From Phlegmacium glaucopus (Eukaryota; Basidiomycota; Agaricomycetes; Agaricales; Cortinariaceae), in the NCBI GenBank assembly GCA_015039465.1, contig MU130492.1:171355-205513 (forward strand): a stretch of 34,159 nt of DNA, written 5' to 3'. Below, in pieces: positions 19,101 through 28,650 of this stretch. The first letter of the stretch is position 1, and each line of letters starts with the position of its first letter. The notes beneath the pieces are model-generated. The model searched no databases and was not told where the DNA came from. It worked only from the letters and a program-made list of their open reading frames with translations. A program made the position numbers and the translations under genes.

Positions 19101-21964
19101 GCACATCCAAGTCAGAATGTTGGAAGTTCCTGATTAATTTCTCTATTCCATCATTTGAAATAAATTTAGTCCTGATATCGTCTGGGAAAATCTGAAAATC
19201 TGAACATATAATATTTGAGGAAGGCCATACCATGCACACAGAGGGTCTCAACACAATCAAGGGCAGAGTCTCGCACCTTCCAGTGGGAATCTTGAAATTT
19301 CCCAAGTAATTTTTCTATTCTGTCACTTGAAATAAATTCAGTCCTGATACTCTCTGGGAAAAGGTGAGCATATGAGCATATAACATTCAAGGAAGGCCAT
19401 ACCATGCACACAGAGGGTCTTGATACAATCAAGAGCAGACTTTCGCACATCCTTCTGGGAATCTTGAAATCTCCCAATTAATTTCCCCATTCCATCATTT
19501 GAAATAAATTCAGTCCTGATATTGTCTAGGAAAACATGAGAATCTGGACATAGAGCAGTCAAGGAAGGCCAATGTAAGCCATACCATGCATGCAGAGCAC
19601 CTTGATGCACTCAAGGGCAGAAATTTGCACATTTGGGTGAGGATCTTGAAATTTCCCAATTAACTTCACTATTCCATCATTTGAAATAAATTTGGTCCTG
19701 ATATTGTCTAGGAAAATGTGAGAACCTGAACATATAGCATTCAAGGAAAACCATACCATGCAAGCAGAGGGTGTTGATGCAATTGAGAGCCTTGTTTGAA
19801 TTCTGATGTTTCTTCATGACCTCTTCAATAAAGTCCATTGAAATGAGCTCTACAATGATATCTGCCCAAATTTAATCAGTACTTTCTCTTGTTTACATTC
19901 CTGAAGCTCAACTTTTCTTTGCAATCAATGTCATAAAGTCAAGTACATCTTCATAGACATTTGGATCCTCCAATCTGCGTGTCATTTTGTTGATATCAAT
20001 TTTTGGGAGAATTGCCTCCCCAGCTTTAGCTATCCCCATTGTAATTCAGTTGAAGATCATTGCACACATCAGAAACATATAATGTAATACATACAATCTT
20101 TGGCCAATATGCGGTTAAAAGCCTCCAGATACTTGATAAACATCCCAGCTATACTGGAATTTATCCCATGGACAATTAACCCATAGCTAACACTTATGAC
20201 ATGGTTTTCTACAGATTTTGTTAGCTTATTTGTTCATGCATGAATGATTCTCATTACTTTTAGCCATCTCCTCCATCTGATTGTAAGCAGTCCATTGCAA
20301 TGATTTCTGTTCACCATGAAGTTGTAAAAGCACCCCTTGATTTGCAGCAAGGCTTAAAAAATGAACTTCTTGAAGCATTTTTTGGCATGCTTCCTGGGTC
20401 ACAGACTTTAGAAGAAAAGGAATACTAATTTCGAAGAGCTGATCCCTTGGTGCTTCACCATAGCGAAGCAGTATTCGAGCTTTTACACAGGTTGCTATCT
20501 CCTGTAACCCCACAGGGAGACTGGTGCAATCGTAAAGTGGGCCCCCTTTAGTAATCAGTTGAATCAATAGATCCCTTGTTATTTGTTCATCGGCATCTCC
20601 AAAACGAGGGAAACCAGTGCGCAAAAGATGCAACATCACATAGAGATATGCCTTTAGCAACTGCGCATTTTCCAACTGTGTGACTAAGGATAGTCCGAGA
20701 CACAATGTCCTGGCAAATCTAGACTTATGAAGTACATCTTGAACATCTGGGGATGGTTCTAGACCTGCAATAGCAATTATAATCTGGTCCATCTCGGCAC
20801 TTCCGAGGCAGATATCATGGAGCCACAGTAGCAATTGAGCTTTCGAAATGTCAGACAACGAGGGGTTGTATCGCTCGGTCTTAAAAAGCCAACCAGCAAG
20901 GCGGATAAGGAATGTCGTCACCGGAGTTTGATATGGACAGTCGGGGCGAAAGACAGGTACTGTTGCAGTTCCCAAGTATAATATAAGCGCAACAACTGTG
21001 AGCGCTAGAGTGATAGCTCCGATTGGCATGTACTCTCCAAATAGAAAAATGGCGAGACCAAAGGCAAAGAGGAAGTATGCGGTGTGGAGAAGAATTGGAA
21101 GAGAGGTGATAACATCCGTCAGATGCCAGCTAGAAATACCAAGGAATCGACGATGCCTGTGATACGCGTCTTCGGCATTTGGTTTGTGTTGAACTTGAGC
21201 ATAATCAGCAATCCAGCTTTTCGCCAAACTGGCCCCAAGTGCGCTGAGCAGGCTGAAAGCGAGACTACAAAACCATAGTCCATTGACGATTTTAGCAGGT
21301 AGACTAGGTTTAAAAGCAGGGGGGTTATAAGTGTGGATCAAGCCGTTTTGAGACTGAAGCAAAGCCTCAAGGAGGGCATTTGTTGTCGCCTGTGGGTCTG
21401 GTTGTAATCCATGACTCGCTTCGATGATGAAAGCTGAGAGGACAGCGGAGAATAAACCGGCCTAAAACAGATAAGATATGAATCAGGTGCGTCGTCGAAT
21501 CGACGTCGATCATATCAGACGAAGACGTACAAAAATGAGGAGTGAATCGAGGCCGCTGTTATGACTCTCTTTCATGTGTACATCGACATTCCTGGCCTTT
21601 TCCTGATACAGTTGCCAGATCTTGGAGTTTAGTCCGCATTCCTGTTGAAAGGGATTTCCCTGATCGTTTTCGGTGGTTGCATCAGGAGGGACTGGATCCC
21701 GTTGAAGTTTGGTAGGTTTCGTACTCGCATTCTGGTTTAATTCAGTGAACGGATCAACTCAAGAGGTAAAGGTGTGAGGTACCAAAGTCTCTTTTTCATC
21801 GGTCTGGGCAGTTTTCTGCCGTCTTTGCAATCCTTCTTCCAACCTCGAAGCGTTCGCGAACGCCTCACCGCCATTCAATCTTAATACGGGCTACAGAATA
21901 AATGGTCAGTTTTACTGCTAGTTTAATGGTCGCATCATACGTTTTCCTTTACTAGATTTGACAT
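16122..21964 (-). CDS. DUF6535 membrane protein with a long ARM-like repeat domain
   Basis: About 28 exons, ~1477 aa by my splicing. N-terminal exons: 21964-21953 (MSNL), 21890-21783, 21731-21531, 21461-20258, 20208-20095, 20029-19913, 19861-19757. Then 18 ARM-like exons of 123 nt (19707-16645), and 16593-16465, 16411-16298, 16237-16122. All phases agree (phase 1 throughout the array). Residues ~95-280 match basidiomycete DUF6535: SLLIF then AGLFSAVLSAFIIEA, NGLWFCSLAFSLLSALGA and two further hydrophobic helices, giving about four membrane segments. From ~520 the protein is helical repeats. The 1204-nt exon can be misread as ending at TAA 20228; a 49-nt intron (GTAATG...CTAAC...TGTAG) skips it. 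A TGA at 21761-21759 falls inside a plausible 51-nt phase-0 intron (21782-21732); otherwise it would be a nonsense mutation. Function is unknown; it may be a membrane-anchored recognition protein. Confidence 0.72.
16645..19707 (-). repeat. Tandem array of 18 exon-plus-intron units (~172 bp), each one ARM-like repeat
   Basis: Each unit is a 123-nt exon (41 codons, phase 1 at both ends) and a ~50-nt intron that runs from GTATGGCC to a CCCAG- or CTAG-type acceptor. The length 3063 = 18 x 123 + 17 introns averaging ~50 nt. The encoded consensus is DNIRTKFISNDGIEKLIGKF, then a short variable patch (QDSxxxVR), then SALDCIKTLCVHG. The introns are nearly as well conserved as the exons, so units were duplicated at DNA level and are probably homogenised by unequal crossing-over or gene conversion. 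Spacing is 171-173 bp, except 178 and 181 bp at two places where the intron is longer. Confidence 0.9.
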
Positions 21965-22775
21965 TGTGGGTATTGACAATATGCGAGGATCGGGAGGATT
22001 GCGGATGAAGCTCGATGAAGGTTGAACGTTGAACGTTGAGTGTTCTTTGCTCTGTACACTTCTCGTACCCACGCAGTGGTCTTGTACTAATGTAGGGCTG
22101 TGTTTGATGTCGCCTACTCGGGGCCTGCGAAACCATGGCCTCGCATAGGGAAAAAGCCTCAACCGCCACCCCCAGGCCTTGACTTTGTCGATCGTAGCTT
22201 GTAACTTCGTTTTTTCAGGCTTTTCAATTTTGCAGCCAAGAGAGACAGCAAAAAAAAACACAAAGGAAAGAAAAAACTGCTTGCACAGGTTGCGTGACCC
22301 AGTCTTCGATATATGCGATGTGACATGATCGATGGATCATAGATGTGCGCCTTTCAGTTTTCATTAGTCTTTCACGTTTTAGTCGCCGGCGTCAAACTCG
22401 AATTTGCTCTGCGACTATGAGGTTCTTCAGGTTGTGATAAAATAAAATAAAATAGATATTTAAAATTGAGGTGGCCTTCATCAACTCTGTTGGAATATAA
22501 TATATTTGCCATAGAATAAAATATAACCAAGTGTGTTCAATTATTCCGAATTTCATCGAAATAGATTGGAGAAAAGTGAAAGGTACTATTTAAATAATTC
22601 GATTTTATTATATCAACTGTTCACTAAACTTGAATGGTGACAAGGCATTTACGCAAAACCAAAACCGTTCGCGACTACCCTCACCACCGAAAGTGGTCTT
22701 AGCAGACCTCATCTCAAACACCTGAATTGAACAGTGTCATCATGGAAAATGTACATACACAAGTATACAATTCTT
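21965..22775. other. Intergenic, promoter side of the DUF6535 gene
   Basis: No convincing gene. The minus-strand open frames at 21918-22261 overlap the start region and do not look like conserved protein. An AT-rich stretch (22435-22620) contains AAAATAAAATAAAATA. A ~25-bp motif at 22302-22326 recurs at 25699-25723. Confidence 0.4.
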
Positions 22776-24780
22776 TTACAAGCTCCCCTTCCTCCTTTCT
22801 AAAACACGGCTATGATTTACTAAGAGAAAACGCAGCTTGATCATTTCAGCCCGCTTGACTTCTCGTACTTTCACATCACAAACGCAAGGCTTGGGTGCAA
22901 GCTCTAGTTCGGGCTAGAAGGAAGGTTTCAGAAAAGTTATTTAGTAACGGAAAATAGTTGTGGAAACGTTAATTTATGTACCTCCAAATACCGGTTCTTC
23001 GCCAAATCAAAAGGTTTGCCTCCCTTCAAAGGACTAAAAATCAAATGCCCATGCGAGATTCATAGCATTCAAAGTCTAGGCAAGTTTTGATTAGAAAAAA
23101 AGGAATCCAACTAATCGACTGCCACTTACGGTTGTGCGGCGTCCCATCCTTTCACCAGGGTAAATCCGCTAAAAGTAGAACGCTCAGTCCAAACAATAAT
23201 AGGAATAGAAGAAAAAATTAATATTCACCCTACCCGCTCCAAATTCAAAGTTGTCTCTGAAATTCGCAATATCTGCTTCCAGGTTTAGTCCCAAACTTAG
23301 ACTCAAGGAAACGCTCTGGTCGGAAAGTCTTTGGTTCTTCATAAAGATCTAGGGACAACTTATCAGTTTAAACCATCCAAGTAAGAGTTTATCGTAAACT
23401 GACCAGGGTCGTGCATGATGTTCCCTGTGTGATGTGCCTTTAAATCAAGTGTCAAATGGACCGGGCAAGTACATACACGTACTCATAAAGAGCATAGAGC
23501 CCTTTGGGATGACATAGCCTTTGTACTAACGACAGCAGAATGTCACTCCTAGTAGGAAAGGGAGTCACAGCTTAACGTACAGGGATATCTTCACTCCGCC
23601 ATATGTGGGAAAGCGAGGGGCATGAGAGGTTTGAAACGATGGGTCTATTTTGGCAGATTTGCTTTAAAAAAGAATTGAAAGATTATCAAAAATAATTTAC
23701 CTCCTTGACGAAAGCTTGCATGTAAGGCAATATAGTCTGACAAATTCGGCATACAACCTGAGCCTATGACTGTAAGAATTTCGTTTTGGATGCGTTTTTG
23801 GCATTCAAGAGAGCAAGTACAAATGCTTGTATGAAAGAAGCTAAGGTTTCCGCTCCTGCATCCCTTAACGTTGCACCAATGTACCTGGAAGGGATTGGAA
23901 TCATTTAGGTAATTTAGTTTGCTTGGCGGGGGACGTAGGAAGGGTGTTCAGTAAAGACGTATGAGATTTCTTTTCGTGATAAACCCAGCTCTTCCCGGCG
24001 TTCCATCCCCTTCTCAAGGTAACATCCCGTACTGCGTCCCATTTTGATGGATTGCTCGCACCCATCCAAAAGTTTGTCGTAGAGGCTATTGCGCACCGAC
24101 TTCATGAGGTCACAGTGAGCCGCCCACTGAAAAGGATTGTATCATCAACCCTACTCTGAATGGTGTGTGGATGAAAAAGGCCTTATGGGAGCCAACCTGT
24201 TGAAATCATGCCCTGGATCAAATACATCCCACGCTGGAGGAGACCTGATTGTGTCGCTGACCTCATTCGCCAATTTGACTGCGTGGGGATATTCTTCTGC
24301 TCCACTATTTTTAAAAACTGGGAAGCGTTTTCCATAGCCAAGGGATGCGATCAGGGACAATGAGGTGCGCACGATATGACTGTATAGATCCTGCCAATGT
24401 CAAGTGTCAAAAACGTGAACAAAAGTCATGACGACTAAAACCACACACCCCGGGGATTTTGAGTAGATCGTGTAGGATTCAGCTTCTTGAGTAGGTAAAT
24501 GCCTGTCAACCGCTTCTGCTACGAGTAACATCTGGGAAGTCGTTCGGGAGCGGCGCCAGACACCCGTGCCTACGAATAAAGTACTCAGACTACATCATCC
24601 TATCGGGGAATGGCACCAGTTTAACTCACTCGCACATTCCATGGCCATATAAAGACCCTCGGTAGTGAATTGGATAATTGAACGAGTGCGACCTGCAGTC
24701 AAGGGACCAGTTTTGTCCAGTATATCTTTGACCATAGACGGACTCGAGGGTACGATCATGGTGCTATTGAAAACCTTGAT
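22776..24780 (-). pseudogene. Cytochrome P450 pseudogene, N-terminus missing, haem Cys lost
   Basis: Minus-strand exons read as a P450 from about the first beta-sheet to the C-terminus. From the 5' side: IKVFNSTMIV...LTAGRTRSIIQF; SLSLIASLGYGKRFPVF; DGCEQSIKMGR; I-helix DAGAET near 23870; YKGYVIPKGSM (~23495); DLYEEPKTFRPERF (~23320); NFRDNFEFGAGR; haem loop RIYPGERMGRR; and PELELAPKP near the end (stop TAA 22778-22776). The haem-ligand Cys of RxCxG is Tyr (TAC, 23162-23160), a G-to-A change from TGC. Single-base frameshifts break the I-helix exon (~23795), the exon before the haem loop (~23285) and the C-terminal exon (~23035, an extra T). The membrane anchor and proline-rich N-terminus are absent; relic ABC1 kinase sequence precedes it instead. 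Confidence 0.85.
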
Positions 24781-24841
24781 CTAAAATCACACATGTGAGT
24801 CAACGGAGTGGATGGACGGTCCTGAGGAAAAAGTAACTGAC

Positions 24842-25160
24842 ATGAGCATACGATAAGCACCGAGATATCATTCCATCTGCTTTGACGCCAACCCATAGGT
24901 CTTCTTTTGAGGGTTTCCCATCCAGTCCCATCCTCGGCCATAGTTTTGCCTTGTGTACTTGAGCTATTCTAGCGCTAGCCACAGCGTTTTCTTCAAAGAT
25001 CTCGAATACACCAGAGGACCATTTGGTAGCCGACCAAGCTCTGATACGAACACTTTGTACACGACGGAGTAGGCAATTTGTGGTGCGTCGTCGAATAAGC
25101 TAGCAAATTTGACCTGCATCAGCCGAGGGAGAAGAGCTGCGTTTGAACCTATTGCCCGAC
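24842..25160 (-). pseudogene. ABC1/ADCK (UbiB-like) kinase relic, N-terminal part of the domain
   Basis: On the minus strand the pieces RAIGSNAALLPRLMQVKF, ASLFDDAPQIAYSVVYKVF, VSELGR, VFEIFEENAVASARIAQVHK and GKPSKEDLWV follow the order of the ABC1 family (which has an AxSIAQVH core and the following VAVK Lys region). They lie in shifting frames: a shift occurs after LPNGP, and a further one is needed to reach KQME*YLGAYRML, where a Trp-like codon is now TGA. The rest of the kinase is missing; an intron-like gap (24841-24781) leads straight into P450 sequence. Sequence continuing upstream to ~25368 is open but not clearly ABC1. Living family members act in mitochondrial lipid/quinone metabolism; this copy is dead. 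Confidence 0.72.
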
Positions 25161-25762
25161 TGCGGGCTATCGGTAAGTAATCATAATAGTGAACATCAAA
25201 ATAACGAATCGCACCATATTTTGATGTACAGTCTGCCGTAGGATGTAAACAGGTTGAATACTCTTTCCGCAACCCGTTCATGAAGTTAGGGAATAAATTC
25301 ACTGTTGTCTTGTGTAATGTCAAGTTTGTAGGTGAGAGTGACCGAGAGTGATCATCGCGCACTATCAAAAGTATTTTTTAAATGTATACAAGAAAAAAAG
25401 GAAGACGCACTGTCCATACAGTTCTAAGGTTTCATAAAATCGATGATGCATTGTAGGTCTTGTCAATTGCGTATGCCGTGCAACATCCAACAATAATGTA
25501 ACCACTCCTTGATATACTTTTGATAATCGACTGGTTGGTATTAGATTTGGAGATGTTGTGTATCGTTTAATGATAGTCTGCTGAGGTAGAGACCTTGTGA
25601 GGAGTAGGATTAAGCAAGGATAACTCGGCTGGATATGTCCAGTCTACGAGTAGTGAGTATAGGAGCAAAGTGACGAAGGAGTAGTCTCTCCTAGACAGCT
25701 TCGATATATGTGATGTGACATGAGTTATGGATCACGATATATGAAACGAAGGAGGCCGATGA
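25161..25762. other. No gene seen; flank of the kinase relic
   Basis: The minus-strand open frame to 25368 may include an upstream exon of the ABC1 relic, but I cannot anchor it to the family. At 25699-25723 is a second copy of the CTTCGATATATG(C/T)GATGTGA motif also found at 22302. Nothing else is recognised. Confidence 0.3.
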
Positions 25763-26367
25763 CAGCCAAATGCAAAACCCTAGACAGTTTTTGAATTTCC
25801 CGCCCGTGCGCCCGTGTTTGTGTAAACATCTGCTTTTGGTAGCAATGACGCAAGCTGTGGAGTAACCCTTCGACGGCACCAAGCTCCCTCCATCGCTTGT
25901 ACACCGTGCATTGAGTTGAATCCACCGTTACTACTCTTGCATACCAACACTATGTCATAGTCTATGTTCTTGCCATCGACCCTGGCACCAATGAGTATAA
26001 AGAGATTCCAGAGATTCTCTAACAGGACTCCCAGTAGATTTCCAATTACATTTTATTCGATAAATAGCCCTTTCACCGATCCCTGTGGCTTGCTCAATCT
26101 GAGCTGGCTTCATCCCACGTAAGGACATGGTCAAGATAAGCTGCTTCTGCGCTTTTGGAATATAGTGATAGTTGCCCATAACAGAATAGACCGCCATTCT
26201 AACTACAATTACTGGTGGAGCAGCAGCCCCACCAATGCTCCACAGACACCTCGACTCATTGCCAAAAAGAGCAAATGACTTCCTGACTTACCAAAAGCAG
26301 TTGTTTATATAAACACGGGCGCACGGGCGGGAAATTCAAAAACTGTCTAGGGTTTTGCATTTGGCTG
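25763..26367. mobile_element. MITE-like DNA transposon with ~80-bp terminal inverted repeats
   Basis: The left end begins CAGCCAAATGCAAAACCC at 25763 and the right end is its inverse, finishing at 26367. The inverted match extends about 80 bp inward (through GAATTTCCCGCCCGTGCGCC and the following CGTGTTT...TGCTTTTGGTA), with a few differences. The 605-bp element contains a minus-strand fragment resembling the N-terminal helix-turn-helix of fungal Tc1/mariner-type transposases, but no DDE catalytic domain, so it is non-autonomous. Both ends are flanked by GA (25761-25762 and 26368-26369). A TA duplication expected of Tc1/mariner is not seen. Confidence 0.8.
25955..26197 (-). pseudogene. Transposase N-terminal helix-turn-helix remnant
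   Basis: This 80-residue open frame begins MAVYSVMGNYHYIPKAQKQL and continues with LILTMSLRGMKPAQIEQATG, then IGERAIYRIKCNWKSTGS. This is the helix-turn-helix start of transposases that recognise their inverted repeats in basidiomycete Tc1/mariner-like elements. The frame then diverges and stops; the second DNA-binding helix set and the DDE domain are missing. It lies inside the 605-bp inverted-repeat element and could only matter if the short protein still binds the repeats. Confidence 0.6.
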
Positions 26368-26560
26368 GAATTGTTGTCACGAAAAATAGAACCCGGCATT
26401 TGCCGGCGCATTAAGTGTCAACCATCCTATAAATAATTATACATAGGACTCGCAACGTAACGGGTATGCTTCTCGCTTTGTCTCCCAAAATGGATGGTAA
26501 CGAAAATGTTCGTAGCAAACGGGGTGGGACTCTGGAGTCACGCACTTTGTTTTCCAGCCC

Positions 26561-27798
26561 CTCGACGCCTTGGCGTCCCATGCAATGACGATTTATCAAC
26601 GTGCCGAGGAGAAGATATCTAAGAACGAGAAGGCTGGAGTATACCCTCCAGGGCTCATTGAGCAATACCGTATCCACCTCGAACGATTGAAGACTGGTTC
26701 ACCGGGATATGAGCTCATATTTTGTCTCCCTTTCATGAGCACACCAAGTAAAAAGTCCTCTCTGTAAAATGTGCGATATATGCGACTGATCTTCTTAAAT
26801 AGATCCTCCAGAGCCCGGAAAGAAGTATTTCAGTATTCTTGCTGGTCCCAATCATGCATTCTCTCGGGGATCGATGGTGCGTGTTATGCCCCGAGGTTTC
26901 TCCTGTACTTTCAATGATTGACTTTTCATGCAGCATAGTACTTCGGCCGACCCAAATGTACAACCCGCCCTCGACCCACGCTACTTCAAAGAAGCTTTTA
27001 CAACTGTGCCCCTCCCTCCTAGTATTTCATCTGGGGTAGTCATTTTGAATGAACCTCATATTTGGAGGGTCTCGCCGAAATGATGAAACTCATACGCAGG
27101 ATGCCAGAGGTATCTCCATGTAAATATATCTTGGGTATGTACAGGCGTCTCCATTGATAAATATACGAGTCCTGATTTTTTTATTTAGTCTCTCCTGCCA
27201 AGGAGGTTAATCCAGGACCCGAGATCCAAACAGACGAACAGCTCCATGGTATGTGCTTTTGCATCGGGGTTCCTTCAGCGCTTTTAAACATCCATATAGA
27301 CTGGATCAAGAATGTTATAAATACGACATATCGTTAGTTTAACCTACTTTACGACGTTTGCCCTCACTACTAAACGTGAACAGATACCATCGGGACATTA
27401 TCCATGTTACCCTGTTCCAAGAACAGCGTCGTCGATCCAGGTTTGAAGGTGTATGGGGCAACCAACGTCCGAGTGGTCGACCTTTCCATCGTACCGATAC
27501 ATTTTGCGGCTCGTTCCCAATGTATGTGTTGTCTATCCTTCAGCTAATTATCCCTGATCCAATGCTAAATGTGCTTCTTGTTGAATATTTTCGAGCATTA
27601 GAAAAGGTCTTCCCGATTAGGAATGATTAGTAAGCACGATAGGATATGAGTAGTAGTAGTAGTGTACCGTTTTACTCACTCGTTTGCAAGGCGCTCGACC
27701 CGCGCTGGCCAAACGTGAATCGTATTATCAACTACTTAACTACTGGGTTCGATAAATTCCAACACTTCTAGCCACAGCCTATGTTGTTGCAGAAAAAG
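26561..27798 (+). pseudogene. Aryl-alcohol-oxidase-like GMC oxidoreductase, C-terminal half only
   Basis: Exon-like pieces in order on the plus strand: MTIYQRAEEKISKNEKAGVY...PPGLIEQY (26561-~26750); PPEPGKKYFSILAGPNHAFS (~26806); STSADPNVQPALDPRYF (~26940); LEGLAEMMKLIRRMPE (~27062); KEVNPGPEIQTDEQLH (~27199); DWIKNVINTTY (~27300); TIGTLSMLPCSKNSVVDPGL...VYGATNVRVVDLSIVPIHFA (27387-27521); and TAYVVAEK (~27772). This is the end of the GMC fold, with the typical LRVVD...P segment. The N-terminal FAD-binding half is absent; upstream there is only unmatched sequence and the DNA transposon. Splice signals between pieces are mostly recognisable. It is a different GMC branch from the intact gene at 11865. 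Confidence 0.7.
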
Positions 27799-28574
27799 GT
27801 ACATTTGTTGATACAGAACTTCTGGAGGACACAATGAACTAAAATCCAAACCTGGACAGCGGCTGATATCATCAAGTCTTCTGTAGTAGTAGAATACGTA
27901 GAACACCCAAAAGGGTAGTCGTAGGGTATTTGTGAGGGTAAGTCAGAAATAAGAATTTCCGATGGTGCAGGCGCTTAAGTCACGTGACGTGAAATTACAC
28001 TAACAGATAGGCAATCGCAAACTCGTACTTATGTTCAATATGTTTGTTATTTAGAAGAGATAAGAAGTAAGGAGTTTTATAAGACTCTTTTTGAGAATGA
28101 ACATAGAAGGTAAGCTGGCTGGTGAGGGGGACTTTTCCACTGCCTCTCTACAGTAAATCTATCCTACTTTTATATGTAGAGTGAAAGAAATTTTAAAATG
28201 AATTGTTCCAGCGCTGTTGATCCTAAAACAAATTGTCCTGTTTTTAAATTAATTTTTTAGAGATGCTAGCTCTCTTTAGTTGTTTCCATTTCTTGCATGA
28301 GCCCGGTCCTGCCTGTACTCCTTTTCCTGTGCGTGACTTTTCCAAAACGGGAATAGTCACGTGTGACAATTCTCAAGGTGGGCAGTCTTTCATGCGTTGA
28401 TACACTGTCAGTACGCTAGGTGCTGTACTAACTGAGGTGTGATGCGGCTCGGGGCTTCGGTGGCCTAAACACTGAGCCAAGTATATGCAGAAAGGTTCCA
28501 ATTAAGGTAGGGCAACGAGATATGACACGAGCGAAATGAGGAGTGATGTAATAACGAAAGGGCGACAATGTAAT
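27799..28574. other. No gene seen
   Basis: Non-coding in appearance. Just before it (27648-27664) lies a short TAG microsatellite, with a related GTAGTAGTAG at ~27880. Two CACGTG E-box-like hexamers occur (27980 and 28359) with no gene to attach them to. Confidence 0.35.
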
Positions 28575-28650
28575 GAAGTGGCGATGCAGTGACGAAGGGG
28601 AGACGCAGTGATGAAGGGGAGACGCAGTGACGAATGGGTGATGCAGTGAC
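28575..28650 (+). repeat. Minisatellite, four 19-bp units
   Basis: Units at 28575, 28594, 28613 and 28632 follow GAAGGGGAGACGCAGTGAC with 1-5 changes each. A partial fifth unit starts at 28651. The minus-strand open frames across it are Ser/His-rich and probably not protein-coding. Confidence 0.8.

Noticed and set aside
16645..19707. Regular ~172-bp array as CRISPR or satellite DNA
   Set aside because: Each unit is an open 41-codon exon in one consistent phase with splice signals, flanked by exons of the same gene. The period and coding content do not fit CRISPR, and a satellite would not keep frame.
20226..21362. Separate 378-residue DUF6535 gene ending at 20226
   Set aside because: The exon continues 5' to 21461, and a 49-nt intron with a good branch-like site leads in frame to the linker and repeat exons. 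One fused gene explains more, though transcript data would decide.
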